Shown piece after piece: positions 49,740-59,579 of a stretch of 64,000 nt of DNA. Under the pieces are notes generated by a model that was not told where the DNA came from, searched no databases, and worked only from the letters and a program-made list of their open reading frames with translations. This stretch comes from Zonotrichia leucophrys gambelii (lineage: Eukaryota > Chordata > Aves > Passeriformes > Passerellidae). Each line of letters begins with the position of its first letter. The first letter of the stretch is position 1. The DNA lies in assembly GCF_028769735.1 (NCBI RefSeq), contig NC_088171.1, positions 60,075,716 through 60,139,715 on the forward strand, in the 5' to 3' direction. Both the position numbers and the translations under genes were made by a program.

Positions 49740-51900
49740 AGAAGCAAATTAAGCATGGCATTTGTTCTGTTAAATGGCAAAAAATATTAGTTTAAACATT
49801 TTAGATAAAAGTTCAGATCAATAACTGTCATGAAATGCTACACCTATATAAAGAGATTTACATACGCAAATACTGGACACACTCAGTGTTGCAATAAGCT
49901 ACTAAAACTCCACTAATATGTAAGGGATTATACCAGTATTTACCAAAAAATATTTTTAGCTCTGTGAATTCAAGAAATACAAGAAAAAGGGAGCAATAGA
50001 AAGAAGAGAATTTATATATATATAATTTAAATATGTCAAATTAATCCCCTGAATGAATTTTTAAAAATTGTAAATCATTGAACCTATCAAAAAGAAGTAA
50101 AAAAATTATATTCTACTTGCCAGAATATTGATGGAACAGTGAAAATACTGGTTCAATATGTGTATCATCAGTGGTGTCAAAAAGCCCATGGTCAACATTT
50201 CATACTCTAATGTGAGTACTCTATTGCTAAGCTGGAACAATGCTAACTCCCACCATTTCTGCTGTCTCAAAATGAGAGCCCAGGGTGGGTAGAATAGATA
50301 TTTGATAAGCGGCAGCTCAAAGTCCAGTCTGCCTGAAGAGGTAGAACAGATTCTAACCTGCACATGTGTGCGAAAAAAATTATTGGAGAGATAGTAAGGA
50401 AAAAGGAGTTGTCTAAAGGAGATGAGAATCAAAGTTTGAGTAATATGGAACATCTGCATTATGATCCTTGGTACCTACACGTACACAGCAAGTCCTTAAG
50501 TCACTGTCTGGACTTGGCTCATACACAGCAAAGACACATTGCTCATTTATGAACCACAGTTCATGAGCCTATAATAATAAATACGTAACAGAGGTAGCAA
50601 ATACACAGCTAAATGGCACAGTAATCTGGCTTTATCCACTGTTTTGATTTTTTCCTGTTTTGGGTTTTGATGTTGCCCTCTTATTTGTCATATGTGCTAA
50701 ATAATCTTGCCAGTAGGGTGCTAATATGTTTAGGGGAAATGTCAAGATTAATTTTCATCTTTTCAAATATCCCTAAAGTTGCGGCGTATACCTTCCTGTA
50801 AACAGGAAATCTGTTTTCAGACAGGCCTGCAACTGCAACACTTTCATGCACAAAGGTAGTCAGGGCAGGCAGGTGTCAGGTTGTTAAGTAGCCCCCTGCT
50901 CATTCCTAGAGATGGCATGATAAAATGAGCCACATGCTTATGACTTTAACGTGCTTGGTGCTCAAAACCAAGATGATTTCAGGACCAAACTGCATCCTCA
51001 CTAGCAGTTGGCTGAGACATCAAGAACAAGAAGAAGAATTTCTAAGGCCTTATTGGTGAACATATGGCAAACTCTGATTTCCTTACTAAATCAGATGATA
51101 TTACTAGAACTGGGTCATTATGCACACATTGTAATCTATCGTTAAGCCCAACGAAGTAATATTTAGCTGGTGTTTTAATTGTACTACTGGGATTTATCCC
51201 TGCTTTTTGAAGAAAAAAAAGTCCAGGAAGGAAGGAATAGTGTTGAGCTTTCAATTTTAATAAGAGGAGATTGCCAATTTTGACAAATTACTCTAACAGC
51301 TTATTCAGATAATGTTTGCTTATATACATATTTGCACATATTTTCAGTGTTATTTAGGAGATAGGAAATGTTTAAATTATTCATTTTCTTCCATCTCTTC
51401 CCTGAAAATACCTCCATGTAAATGCTTTCAAAATGCAAGTTGGCATCATCATATGTTTCAAATAATTTTCCACTTTGTTCTACAAAGCCTGCAGCCAGGC
51501 CTTCACTACCTGTGTTTCCAAATGACCACGAGGACAGTGTAATGCATGTGCATGTGTTATAGAATTGATGACATACAGGAAGGAAATTAACCTCTTGGCC
51601 TGGAAATCAAGCACTCCCTTACAATGCTAATCCATATGGCTACAATCAATTAAAACAAAGATGAATCCTTCTCATCTGGGCTGCTGAGCGATCATGCAGC
51701 AAGTTATAGGGTGCTGGAAACCAGCACTTCTAGGCTTTGTGCTGCACTTGTTTCTTGGTGTAAATTTTTTCCTTACCAATACTTCTTACATGGTTTCTGC
51801 AAACATGGGTACTATTTATCCAGGGTATGAGACAGCAGGAAAACATGTGCAATTTGACTATAAGCCAGTCAATTCACACTTGCTAAACATACTCATTTTG
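49740..51900. other. Non-genic unique DNA
   Basis: No gene was recognised. The 117-codon - strand frame at 50106-50459 has no recognisable family. A short TATATATATA tract lies near 50015. Confidence 0.5.
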
Positions 51901-51906
51901 CAACGT

Positions 51907-51976
51907 GTTGAGCAAAACAGTTCAGAGAAATCCCATATCTGGTTGAGCAAAACTGTTCAGAGAAATCCCATATCTG
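51907..51976 (+). repeat. Tandem duplication, 35-bp unit, two copies
   Basis: Units at 51907-51941 and 51942-51976 are identical except for one base (AAACAG versus AAACTG). They share GTTGAGCAAAAC at the start and AGAAATCCCATATCTG at the end. The near identity suggests a recent event. Confidence 0.95.
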
Positions 51977-52109
51977 TCTCCAACACCTGGAGGTAAAGAA
52001 CCCTGTTTTCTTTTCTGCCAGGGTTAATAAAACAAGAAACTTATTAAATAGCATTTTGGCAAACACAATGGACAATGAATCCTATTCTATACTTAAAGAC
52101 TTTTAACAA

Positions 52110-52378
52110 TTAAAAAGATTTATGAGCCGAGCACTGTAACACACGAGTGCTGAAGAAGACAACCTGCTCCTGTACAGCCACACGTGGAGCGGGCACAGCG
52201 CACACCCAGCTGGGAAGGGCACCTTGGGAGGAGCCAGGAGAGCCTGGCAGGTAAACCTGCAGCTCCAGCCCCCCAGGACAGCAGGATGGACACCCCATCC
52301 CAGGAGCCCGGCCCTTTGATGGGGCTGAAACAGGCGGGTATGTGAGATACCACGGCCCCCCAGCCCATTGTTCCCCAT
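52110..52378. other. GC-rich, CpG-retaining patch of unknown identity
   Basis: About 260 bases distinctly GC-rich in an AT-rich setting, with around nine CpGs. Overlapping open frames on the - strand in all three phases (62-91 codons) reflect composition rather than coding. Read on the - strand, it runs into GCTCGGCTCATAAATC and then AT-rich DNA, which could mimic a promoter or LTR-like boundary. No terminal repeats or known repeat family were recognised. Confidence 0.4.
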
Positions 52379-52379
52379 C

Positions 52380-52560
52380 AGCTACAGTACATGTCCAGTG
52401 TCTGGTTTGTCAATCACTGGATTCAATGGCTGTTTGCCTGGGAAGCTGCTGACAGGGGGCTAGGGGGGCTTGCCAGAGCTTAATTACCGTACCTCATTAA
52501 AGGGCTTCTCATTCATATTCAGTAAGGAATCATTCGAGCAGACAGATATGTCTTTGTTAG
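52380..52560. promoter_or_regulatory. Candidate conserved noncoding element
   Basis: Contains TGTCAATCA (PBX/TALE-like, 52408-52416), TAATTA (52481-52486), CTCATTAAAGGG and CATTCATATTCAG words in complex, non-repetitive sequence directly next to the GC-rich patch. The pairing of a GC patch with a homeodomain-rich segment resembles developmental regulatory DNA. Function is inference. Confidence 0.3.
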
Positions 52561-52678
52561 ATGAACTGAAAAACATACTTTTAAAAAAAATCCCTACCAC
52601 TTACGTATTTACATTTGTTTGGTTAAAGAACTCTTTTCATTCCGCTTAAGAGAGAAAGAAAGAGGGAGTAAAATGGGT

Positions 52679-52688
52679 GGGGGGGGGG
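52679..52688. repeat. Poly(G) run, 10 bases
   Basis: Ten consecutive G following GGGT. A minor simple tract, prone to sequencing error. Confidence 0.9.
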
Positions 52689-53220
52689 AGAGGAAAAACA
52701 CAGGAAAGAAATAAAATTAAAGGAAAATTTACTAGAAAGAGTTTGCATTTGTAATGTGACAGGCTTTTTTCAGGAAAAAATAGATTTCATTACACAGAGT
52801 CAAATTCTGCTTTAATTTCTACTCAGTTCCCAAAGATACACGGATGTATGCATGGGGGAGGGAGGGGGATGAAGGGAAATCATCTCTGAATGAAGGCTGC
52901 GGGGTTAAAGTTGGCTATTTTTCTCCTGGAAAGGCTTGGTAAAAAAAAGCCACTTCTATCTTTCCTTGAAGTAAAAGTTTAGGAAAATTTTGCACCCAAT
53001 TATTTGGTTTTCTTTAGGATTTTTTTGTTGTTAAAGCAAAACCTTACAAAGTTAGAACCTTAAACAGTGCAGCTTAGTGAAGCCTCCCTGCCACTGCGTT
53101 TCCAATGCTAAGGCTACGAATTGTAGTCTTATTCTCAAGGGTGATATTCTTCCACCAAAGAGAACATCAGCTGGCATTCACTGGCAAGCCTAGCAAAAAC
53201 TCTATCCTTCTGTGAACAAA

Positions 53221-53744
53221 GGGAGGGAAGGAAGTGGCGGAAGGAAGTGGCGGAAGGAAGGAAGTGGCGGAAGGAAGGAAGGAAGGAAGGAAGTGGCAGA
53301 AGGAAGTGGCGGAAGGAAGTGGCGGAAGGAAGTGGCGGAAGGAAGTGGCGGAAGGAAGGAAGTGGCGGAAGGAAGTGGCGGAAGGAAGGAAGTGGCGGAA
53401 GGAAGTGGCGGAAGGAAGTGGCGGAAGGAAGTGGCGGAAGGAAGGAAGGAAGGAAGGAAGGAAGGAAGGAAGGAAGGAAGGAAGGAAGGAAGGAAGGAAG
53501 GAAGGAAGGAAGGAAGGAAGGAAGGAAGGAAGGAAGGAAGGAAGGAAGGAAGGAGGAAGGAAGGGAAGGAAGGAAGGAAGGAAGGAAGGAAGGAAGGAAG
53601 GAAGTGGCGGAAGGAAGGAAGGGCGAAGGAAGGAAGTGGCGGAAGGAAGGAAGGAAGAAGTGGCGGAAGGAAGGAAGGAAGGAAGGAAGGGAAGGAAGGA
53701 AGGAAGGAAGGAAGAAGGAAGGAAGAAGAAGGAAGGAAGGAGAA
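53221..53744. repeat. Compound GGAA / GTGGCGG array, copy 1
   Basis: A purine-rich array of about 520 bases. The first part (to about 53440) alternates GTGGCGG with one to five GGAA units, giving 13- and 17-base higher-order units; about sixteen GTGGCGG occurrences are visible in the whole array, plus one GTGGCAG variant. Then come 29 uninterrupted GGAA units (53436-53551), a GGAGGAAGGAAGGG interruption, more GGAA, three further GTGGCGG units (last at 53660) and a degenerate GGAAGAA tail. Frames of up to 208 codons on the + strand and 185 on the - strand are artefacts of the repeat. GGAA is the ETS-factor core, so the array could bind ETS proteins. Confidence 0.97.
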
Positions 53745-53894
53745 GATTTTAATCTTCAAAGTTACGGAAGTAGTGAATTTGTATAATCATTATTTTAAAG
53801 GTAATAGAATGAAGGAAATGGCGAAGGGAAGGAGCTAAGCAGAAGGACATGTCGTTCCAAGGGAAATGGATGTTCTGTAAGGAATGAGTATGAA
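53745..53894. other. Unique spacer between the two GGAA arrays
   Basis: About 150 bases. It begins with AT-rich sequence containing TTTTAATCTTC and TTTGTATAATCATTATTTT, words repeated after the second array (see 54057-54150). It also holds GGAAATGGCGAAGGGAAGG (53815-53833), which looks like a decayed array unit. Confidence 0.75.
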
Positions 53895-54056
53895 GAATGG
53901 CGGAAGGAAGGAAGTGGCGGAAGGAAGGAAGTGGCGGAAGGAAGGAAGTGGCGGAAGGAAGGAAGGAAGGAAGGAAGGAAGGAAGGAAGGAAGGAAGGAA
54001 GGAAGGAAGGAAGGAAGGAAGGAAGGAAGGAAGGAAGGAAGGAAGGAAGGAAGGAA
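53895..54056. repeat. Compound GGAA / GTGGCGG array, copy 2
   Basis: Begins with a degenerate AATGGCGG, has three GTGGCGG units separated by GGAA pairs, then exactly 26 uninterrupted GGAA units (53953-54056). The order (GTGGCGG units first, pure GGAA second) matches the front of copy 1, which supports duplication of a whole array rather than independent expansion. Confidence 0.97.
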
Positions 54057-54150
54057 CATTTTTAATCTTCTCAAAAGTTTCCACGTGACAGCTCTCAGTG
54101 ATATTTGTATAATCATTATTTTTATAATGTATTTTCATTAGAATGGAGGT
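54057..54150. repeat. Flank of array 2, related to flank of array 1
   Basis: TTTTTAATCTTC, then TTTGTATAATCATTATTTT, then TAGAATGGAGG parallel TTTTAATCTTC, TTTGTATAATCATTATTTT and TAGAATGAAGG in 53747-53813, in the same order. Copy 2 carries about 15 additional bases between the first two words. This is a diverged tandem duplicate of the spacer start. Confidence 0.75.
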
Positions 54151-54154
54151 CCAA

Positions 54155-56845
54155 ATCATAACGGACTAGAAGAGTGATTCAGGCCTCAGCTATTAAGCAT
54201 GAAGACATGTCAGTTTTCCAAGGTGACATATTGATGTTTTCTTCTTTTCTGATTACTAGTGATATTGAGCTATTGCATCACGGTAAGCCTTTAGTCTGAG
54301 ACACCTTGGTGCTAACAGGATTCCTTTTGTAATATTTGTTTAAAAACCCCCAGAAAACAGTATAGGTACTGTTGATATCTCAAGAAGATTGACACTGTGA
54401 AAAGCTATTTGATCTGATGTAGGAGTGAGTCTTTAGTCCTGTTTTCATGTGACTAATATAGGGTTAAAAGAATAAAAAAATACCAAAGATAATAAGAAAG
54501 ATTATATATATACCCTCTCTTGTCCCAGGCTTTTCAACTGCACAAAGTTGAGGTTTTCAGTCCCCAACAGTTTAGCCTGACTTTTTTTTGCCTTTCAGGC
54601 TGTACTTTTGGAAATGCAGCAAGACATGAAGAGAGAACTGTGAAGAGACCTTGTGTGGTTAATATAGTTTCCCTTATTTCTTTCTCAGAAATGGTTTTAG
54701 AAGGAATTATAAAGGACATTCGCCTAAAGGCAGACACAAGGCACATGAAATTTAATCCTGCACGGCTAAAGTTTGGCCAAATTATAAGTGTCTGATAACA
54801 GGGTTTTTTATATATAATGCAAAGGATTTGGCAACTTGAGCTGTCAGCAGTGGAATACAGAAGTTGGGCACATCATATTTATTGCTGGTTTAGGACAGGG
54901 AGCAGCCAATCAAACCACAGGATTTACACAATGTATATTGACAGCTAACAACAGCCCAGGTCATTAGAGCCCCTCTGCCAGAAGAGTGCATCAGTCCCAT
55001 AATTGAGAAATAAGTGCATCACTCTGAGTCAGTAGTCCCTACACTCTGTTGAGCTGAAGCAATTCCATCTCAGTATAATAAGGCATGAAGCCTAACATCA
55101 TGTACACTAATAAAAAAAACTATCTTTTTATAATGTGATCAAATCTGAGTTCCTGTTGGGGCAATAACCTGGAGTTTCCTGATATCTCTGCATTTAAAAC
55201 CTCAATTATAGCTCTATATTCTGCACAGTTTTGCCTTGAATACATAACAGATGTTTATATTGAGATGAATGCTTTGTGGACCCAGAACTGTCATCAGACC
55301 TCTCATAATCACATTTGCACCTATGCATATGGTGTACACCTGCGGCTTGTTGGAATTGTACTCAATTGCAGTGTGGGAGGTTTAAAGACAGCACTAGATT
55401 TTTATTCTTTTGTAATATTTTTCATTCACATTACTTTTTAAAGCTTTTTTTAATGTTTACTACATAAAGCAAATGCAGACATCCAAGACAAGCAAGGTTC
55501 CTTTAAAGCTGCACATGCCTATATTTTGCATAGAAAAATACACATTTAATTTAGTAATATAATATGTAATAAAATATAATTTCAATATAGGCAAGACTTA
55601 AATGTTCTAAGAAAGTGTCACAGAACAGTAATGGATTTCTCTGCTAAAGAGACACAGAAGAATGCTAAGAAAACCAGCCCAGAATAAAAAGCAGAGATGT
55701 ATCTATGCACGCGGGATTTGATGTTTACCTATTTTTGTAAAACAGACACACCTTGAAATACAGCACACGAAAACATCAGGATCTATTTTTTTCTTCCTTC
55801 CCATTTACAGATACCTCTACCCTTCTGTGAAAGGTCTGTGGTGCTGTATTTCAACAGTGGTTTCCAAACACCAAAAACACCTAATGCTAGAACAGCAAGG
55901 GATGGGAATGGAGGCTGCTAGCCCATCAGCTCTGCCCTCATGAAGATGGAACACAAGATGGTTTTGGGAACTGGATCTCTATCATTGCAGAATTTGGTCT
56001 GAAACACAGAATAACTACTCACACGTGTGCTTGCTTATGAAAACCATTGTCCTACAGAAAAAGATGAAATACAGAAAGAAAACATCTAGTCCTAGTGGGA
56101 TAAAAGGGCCATGACTGTCAATCCTGAAGACAAGGATGGCTTCTCTTTGTTGCCGGCTTTTATTGTCAAGCACCAGTTTTATTGAGCATTGTCTGTCTTT
56201 TTAGTTTAGTCTGCTGAACAGAGTCATCAATAAGAAAACAGAGTATGAGAAGGAAAATAAGAAAGAAAAGTTCATAAAAATCTCCTGATCCCCAGTAGTC
56301 ACCCTCACTAATTCTTTGCATGACAAGAGCATGGAGAACAGTCTGTTAATGAAAAATACTGAAATCCCAGAAGATTCTTGCTATGAATTTTGGAACTGTG
56401 TCCTGTGATTTTGCCTTCATGGCCTTACTGTTGGCTTAATCCAACACCTAATGAAGCTGTTGAGACTCCTTCCTATGAAATCAATTGGTCAGCAACTAGT
56501 GCAGAAACCAAGCATTCTTAAATCTATGTATAACTGAAGATAAGAACAGTTAGAGTCGTTTCCCTGGTTTGCAATCCCAATAGACAGATCCTACTTTGAA
56601 TTAAAAAAACAAAGAAAAAATAATAAATTAATTTGAAAACCAAGGCAACCAATCTTATCTAGTCCTTTTACAAAAGCTGAATATTAAATAATTTATAGTC
56701 AAAAAAGCATGGGAAGCTCTTTAAAATATTCTACATTGTGGGGTTGTAGAGTATCAAAACTCTAAATCCATACAATGAAAAATCACTTGGGAAACTTAAA
56801 CAGTAAGGATTATTCTTTTACTTTGTCATATTCTTTTAATTTATC
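54155..56845. other. Non-genic unique DNA
   Basis: No gene was recognised. The 91-codon + frame at 54520-54795 has no recognisable family. The segment 54900-55030 contains two GTGCATCA words, CATAATTGAG and CAGTCCC in non-repetitive sequence and could be conserved, but the support is weak. Confidence 0.5.
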
Positions 56846-56848
56846 GTA

Positions 56849-56884
56849 TCTGTAGGAAGTTGCTCAATTGCAACTTCCTACAGA
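56849..56884. repeat. Perfect 15-bp hairpin, 6-nt loop
   Basis: TCTGTAGGAAGTTGC (56849-56863) and GCAACTTCCTACAGA (56870-56884) pair perfectly around TCAATT. No poly(U) terminator context or promoter is visible, so it is annotated only as an inverted repeat. Confidence 0.93.
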
Positions 56885-56889
56885 ACAAC

Positions 56890-58860
56890 TATACATGGAA
56901 AAAAATCAACAGTAAAATCATTGGTAATCATAGGGATTTTCATGTGTATACAAGCAAGATGTAGACTTCTCTAAACTGCAGGAAATCCATCTCTGGAAGT
57001 CAAAATGGTTCAAGTGTACTCTAAAAGTTTTAAATTATTATGCTGTGTGGCTTATTTGTCAGAATCAGCTAGAAATTTGTTTTCCATGCTTCTAGACTTC
57101 TTTTGTGTGCAGACAGTTGTACTAAGGAAAAAAAAAAACCAACCCATAATCACCAATCCCCCAACAATCTACATTTAAAAATCCCATCTTTTTAAAAAAT
57201 GAAATGCAACAATGATGTCTTAATAGCATAATTTTATCTGAAGTTTTATACAGAAGAGAAAAATTTGCCTATCCCTAGAGGCATAATAAAATTTCATATG
57301 CTTAGTTTTTTTCATGCTGATACTTATCTCCTCAGTATTTAAATTGTTACTTATTAGCCATTACTCATGCTGTTTGCGGTCTTTTGCTAGTTTTCATATA
57401 CAGGCAAATTAACTTTTTTTTTTAAATATAAGAAACACAGACATTAAACCATTATAAAATCTTCCATCATTTACAAGTGTGAACTTTGGACTTAACCAGG
57501 TGAGAACAGGACTTATGACAGAAAGTAAGAGATTCCAACTGTCTACTTCTACCATAAACAAAGGTAAAAATCTATTAGCTGGGATCCAGTTTTAAACTCA
57601 GAAGAAATGTGAGGGCAGCTGTGTACAAGTTTTAGCATTTAGTGGAAGCTGCTCTTTGACCTTCTGACAGTAGCACTGCCTTGTAAGGAAAATGTTTTTA
57701 TTAATAAATTAACCCAGTAATGAGCAGGATCTAATTACATCTTCTGAGAGTTTTGGTATAGTATATTACATAAGTGAAGAAGTAATGACAGGAAACTATT
57801 TGAAAAGTGCTGGGGAGGAACTTGAAATGATAACCTTTTAGTATTTCAATAACAAAAGCAGAAAAGGAAACAACCTTCACCACCTATAAAACATGACATT
57901 TTGCAGGGGTTGCTAAATGAGCATTGTGTATGAATGAATACCAAAGGGAAGCCTTCTGATTCGAGCTACTGGTCATTTTGCTTTGTGGATTCCCCAGTAA
58001 ATTATTTCCTCAGTGTTTAATGGTCTCCTTCTGATTGGCAACTCTTGTAACTTGGGAAACATGACTAAACACTGCCTCCAGTCAGGCACCAGAACTGTTA
58101 ACTTAGGATGCATATGTGGAAAGCCTCTGATTTTGAACAGAGATTTATTCCTTGATGTTCCAGTGGTTCATTTGGGGTACATCTACATTTAGACACATCC
58201 CTTTCCCTTTGCTTCAAACATCAGTATTTTCTGCAATGCATCTCTATTGCCTGCATCAAAAGAAAACAGCTTTTTGAAGGCACTACAGCTACAAAAAGTG
58301 TGACCATTACTCCAGTAAATAACTCACTTTTGCAGCAAATTGTTGTCTCCAAAAACAGATGCAAAGAAGCCTTATTTAGATTCAGTAACACAGTGTCTTC
58401 TTAGCATCTTCCTTCATTAAGGTAGGCTCAGACAGTCTTAAAAGAGTGGTAACTGGAGTAAATAATTTCTAATATCGATCTAGAAAACTTTTTCAATGTG
58501 AGATGCAGAATTGTTTTAGCAAGTCCATCATCTGAAAGATCTAAATATCCTACAATATATAAAGGGATGGAAGTAAGAATTATTATTATCTGTCATATTA
58601 TCTTCTTGTTAAGGTGATTATTTTACTTTTATTATCTAAGATGCTAATGCTATGTTTCTGTGTGACAATAGCATATATAACAACTTGGACTTAAAATCTC
58701 ATTGCATCTAAAGTGCCAAGAGGATCTGAACTTTTGTTGCAGTTCATTATCATTAATTAGCTATCCAAGAGGAAAACTAATGCTCAGATTGACCTGAAGT
58801 TTCAGTTTCCCCTGCTAGTCACCTTGGGATAACATTTTCCCAAATTTCTGAGCACAAGTC
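56890..58860. other. Non-genic unique DNA
   Basis: Two kilobases with no gene and no long open frame. Short A-runs occur near 57128 and 57414. Confidence 0.55.
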
Positions 58861-58862
58861 TA

Positions 58863-59575
58863 AATTGGGTGAGGAGTAGCCGCTCCAGGAGAGCAGCCCT
58901 GCAGGAAGGGTCTGGGCATGCTGGCTGGCAGGAGGCTCAGCAGAGTCAGCCGTGTGTGCCCGGGCAGCCGAGGGGGCAAACCATGTCCTGGCATGGATCA
59001 AGTACAGCTTCACCAGCCACTTCAGAGAAGGGATTATCCTGCTGCACTTGGTGTTGGGGTGGCCTCACCCTGAGTGTTGTGTGTGCTTCTGGGCCCTACA
59101 ATTTCAAAAGGATGTGAAGGTCCCGGAATGAATCCAGAGGAAGGCAGCAAAGCCGTGGAAGGGGCTGGCAGGGTGTCCTGTGAGGAGCAGTTCAGGGCAC
59201 CGGTGTTTTATTGTTTGGAGAGAAGGAGGCTGAGGGGCAACCTCACTGGTCTGTACAGCTTTCTGAGAAGGGCAAGGAGAGAGGAAGGTGATGATTTCTT
59301 CCTTGGTTTCGGAGCCAGAGTGCATTGGAATGGCTCAAAGCTGCATCCATCAGCAGCAGAGGTTTCCTGACATGAGGAAGCATTTCTTTACCCAGAGGGT
59401 GATCAAACCCTGGAATAGGCTCCCAAGAGAGATTGTCAGTGTCCTGAGCTGGTCAGTGTTGAAGAGGCTTTTGGACAACACCCTTAATAATATGCTTTAA
59501 CCATTGGTCAGCCCTGATATAGTCAGGCAGTTGGACTCGATGATCATTGTAGGTCCCTTCCAACTCAGTTATTCT
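58863..59575 (+). mobile_element. CR1 LINE 3' portion: end of ORF2 plus 3' UTR (+ strand)
   Basis: A 5'-truncated CR1. In one frame (about 59022-59119) the translation includes LVLGWPHPECCVCFWALQF, the CR1 reverse-transcriptase counterpart of the conserved LxRPHLEYCVQFWxP motif. Further on (59376-59432) FFTQRVIKPWNRLPREIVS matches the ORF2 C-terminus, followed by a stop at 59498-59500. These pieces are in different frames, so indels have broken the ORF. The 3' tail has 'ggcagttggactcgatgatcattgtaggtcccttccaactcag' followed by TTATTC and a T-rich end. The tail resembles the avian CR1-Y/J type; that subfamily call is from memory. Confidence 0.93.
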
Positions 59576-59579
59576 TTTT

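Noticed and set aside
52110..52378. LTR or endogenous retrovirus fragment
   Set aside because: No paired terminal repeats, primer-binding site or polypurine tract could be identified; left as an unidentified GC-rich patch.
53202..53838. Open frames of 172-208 codons (+) and 185 codons (-) rich in Gly/Arg/Lys/Glu or Pro/Ser/Phe/Leu
   Set aside because: They are translations of the GGAA/GTGGCGG array: a tetranucleotide repeat without stops stays open in every frame.
53749..54159. Pro/Ser/Phe/Leu-rich - strand frames (93-136 codons) and their + strand shadows
   Set aside because: Same artefact from the second GGAA array.
59288..59500. 70-codon + strand frame as a possible host gene
   Set aside because: It is the C-terminal end of CR1 ORF2 (FFTQRV, WNRLPRE motifs), so it is retrotransposon sequence.
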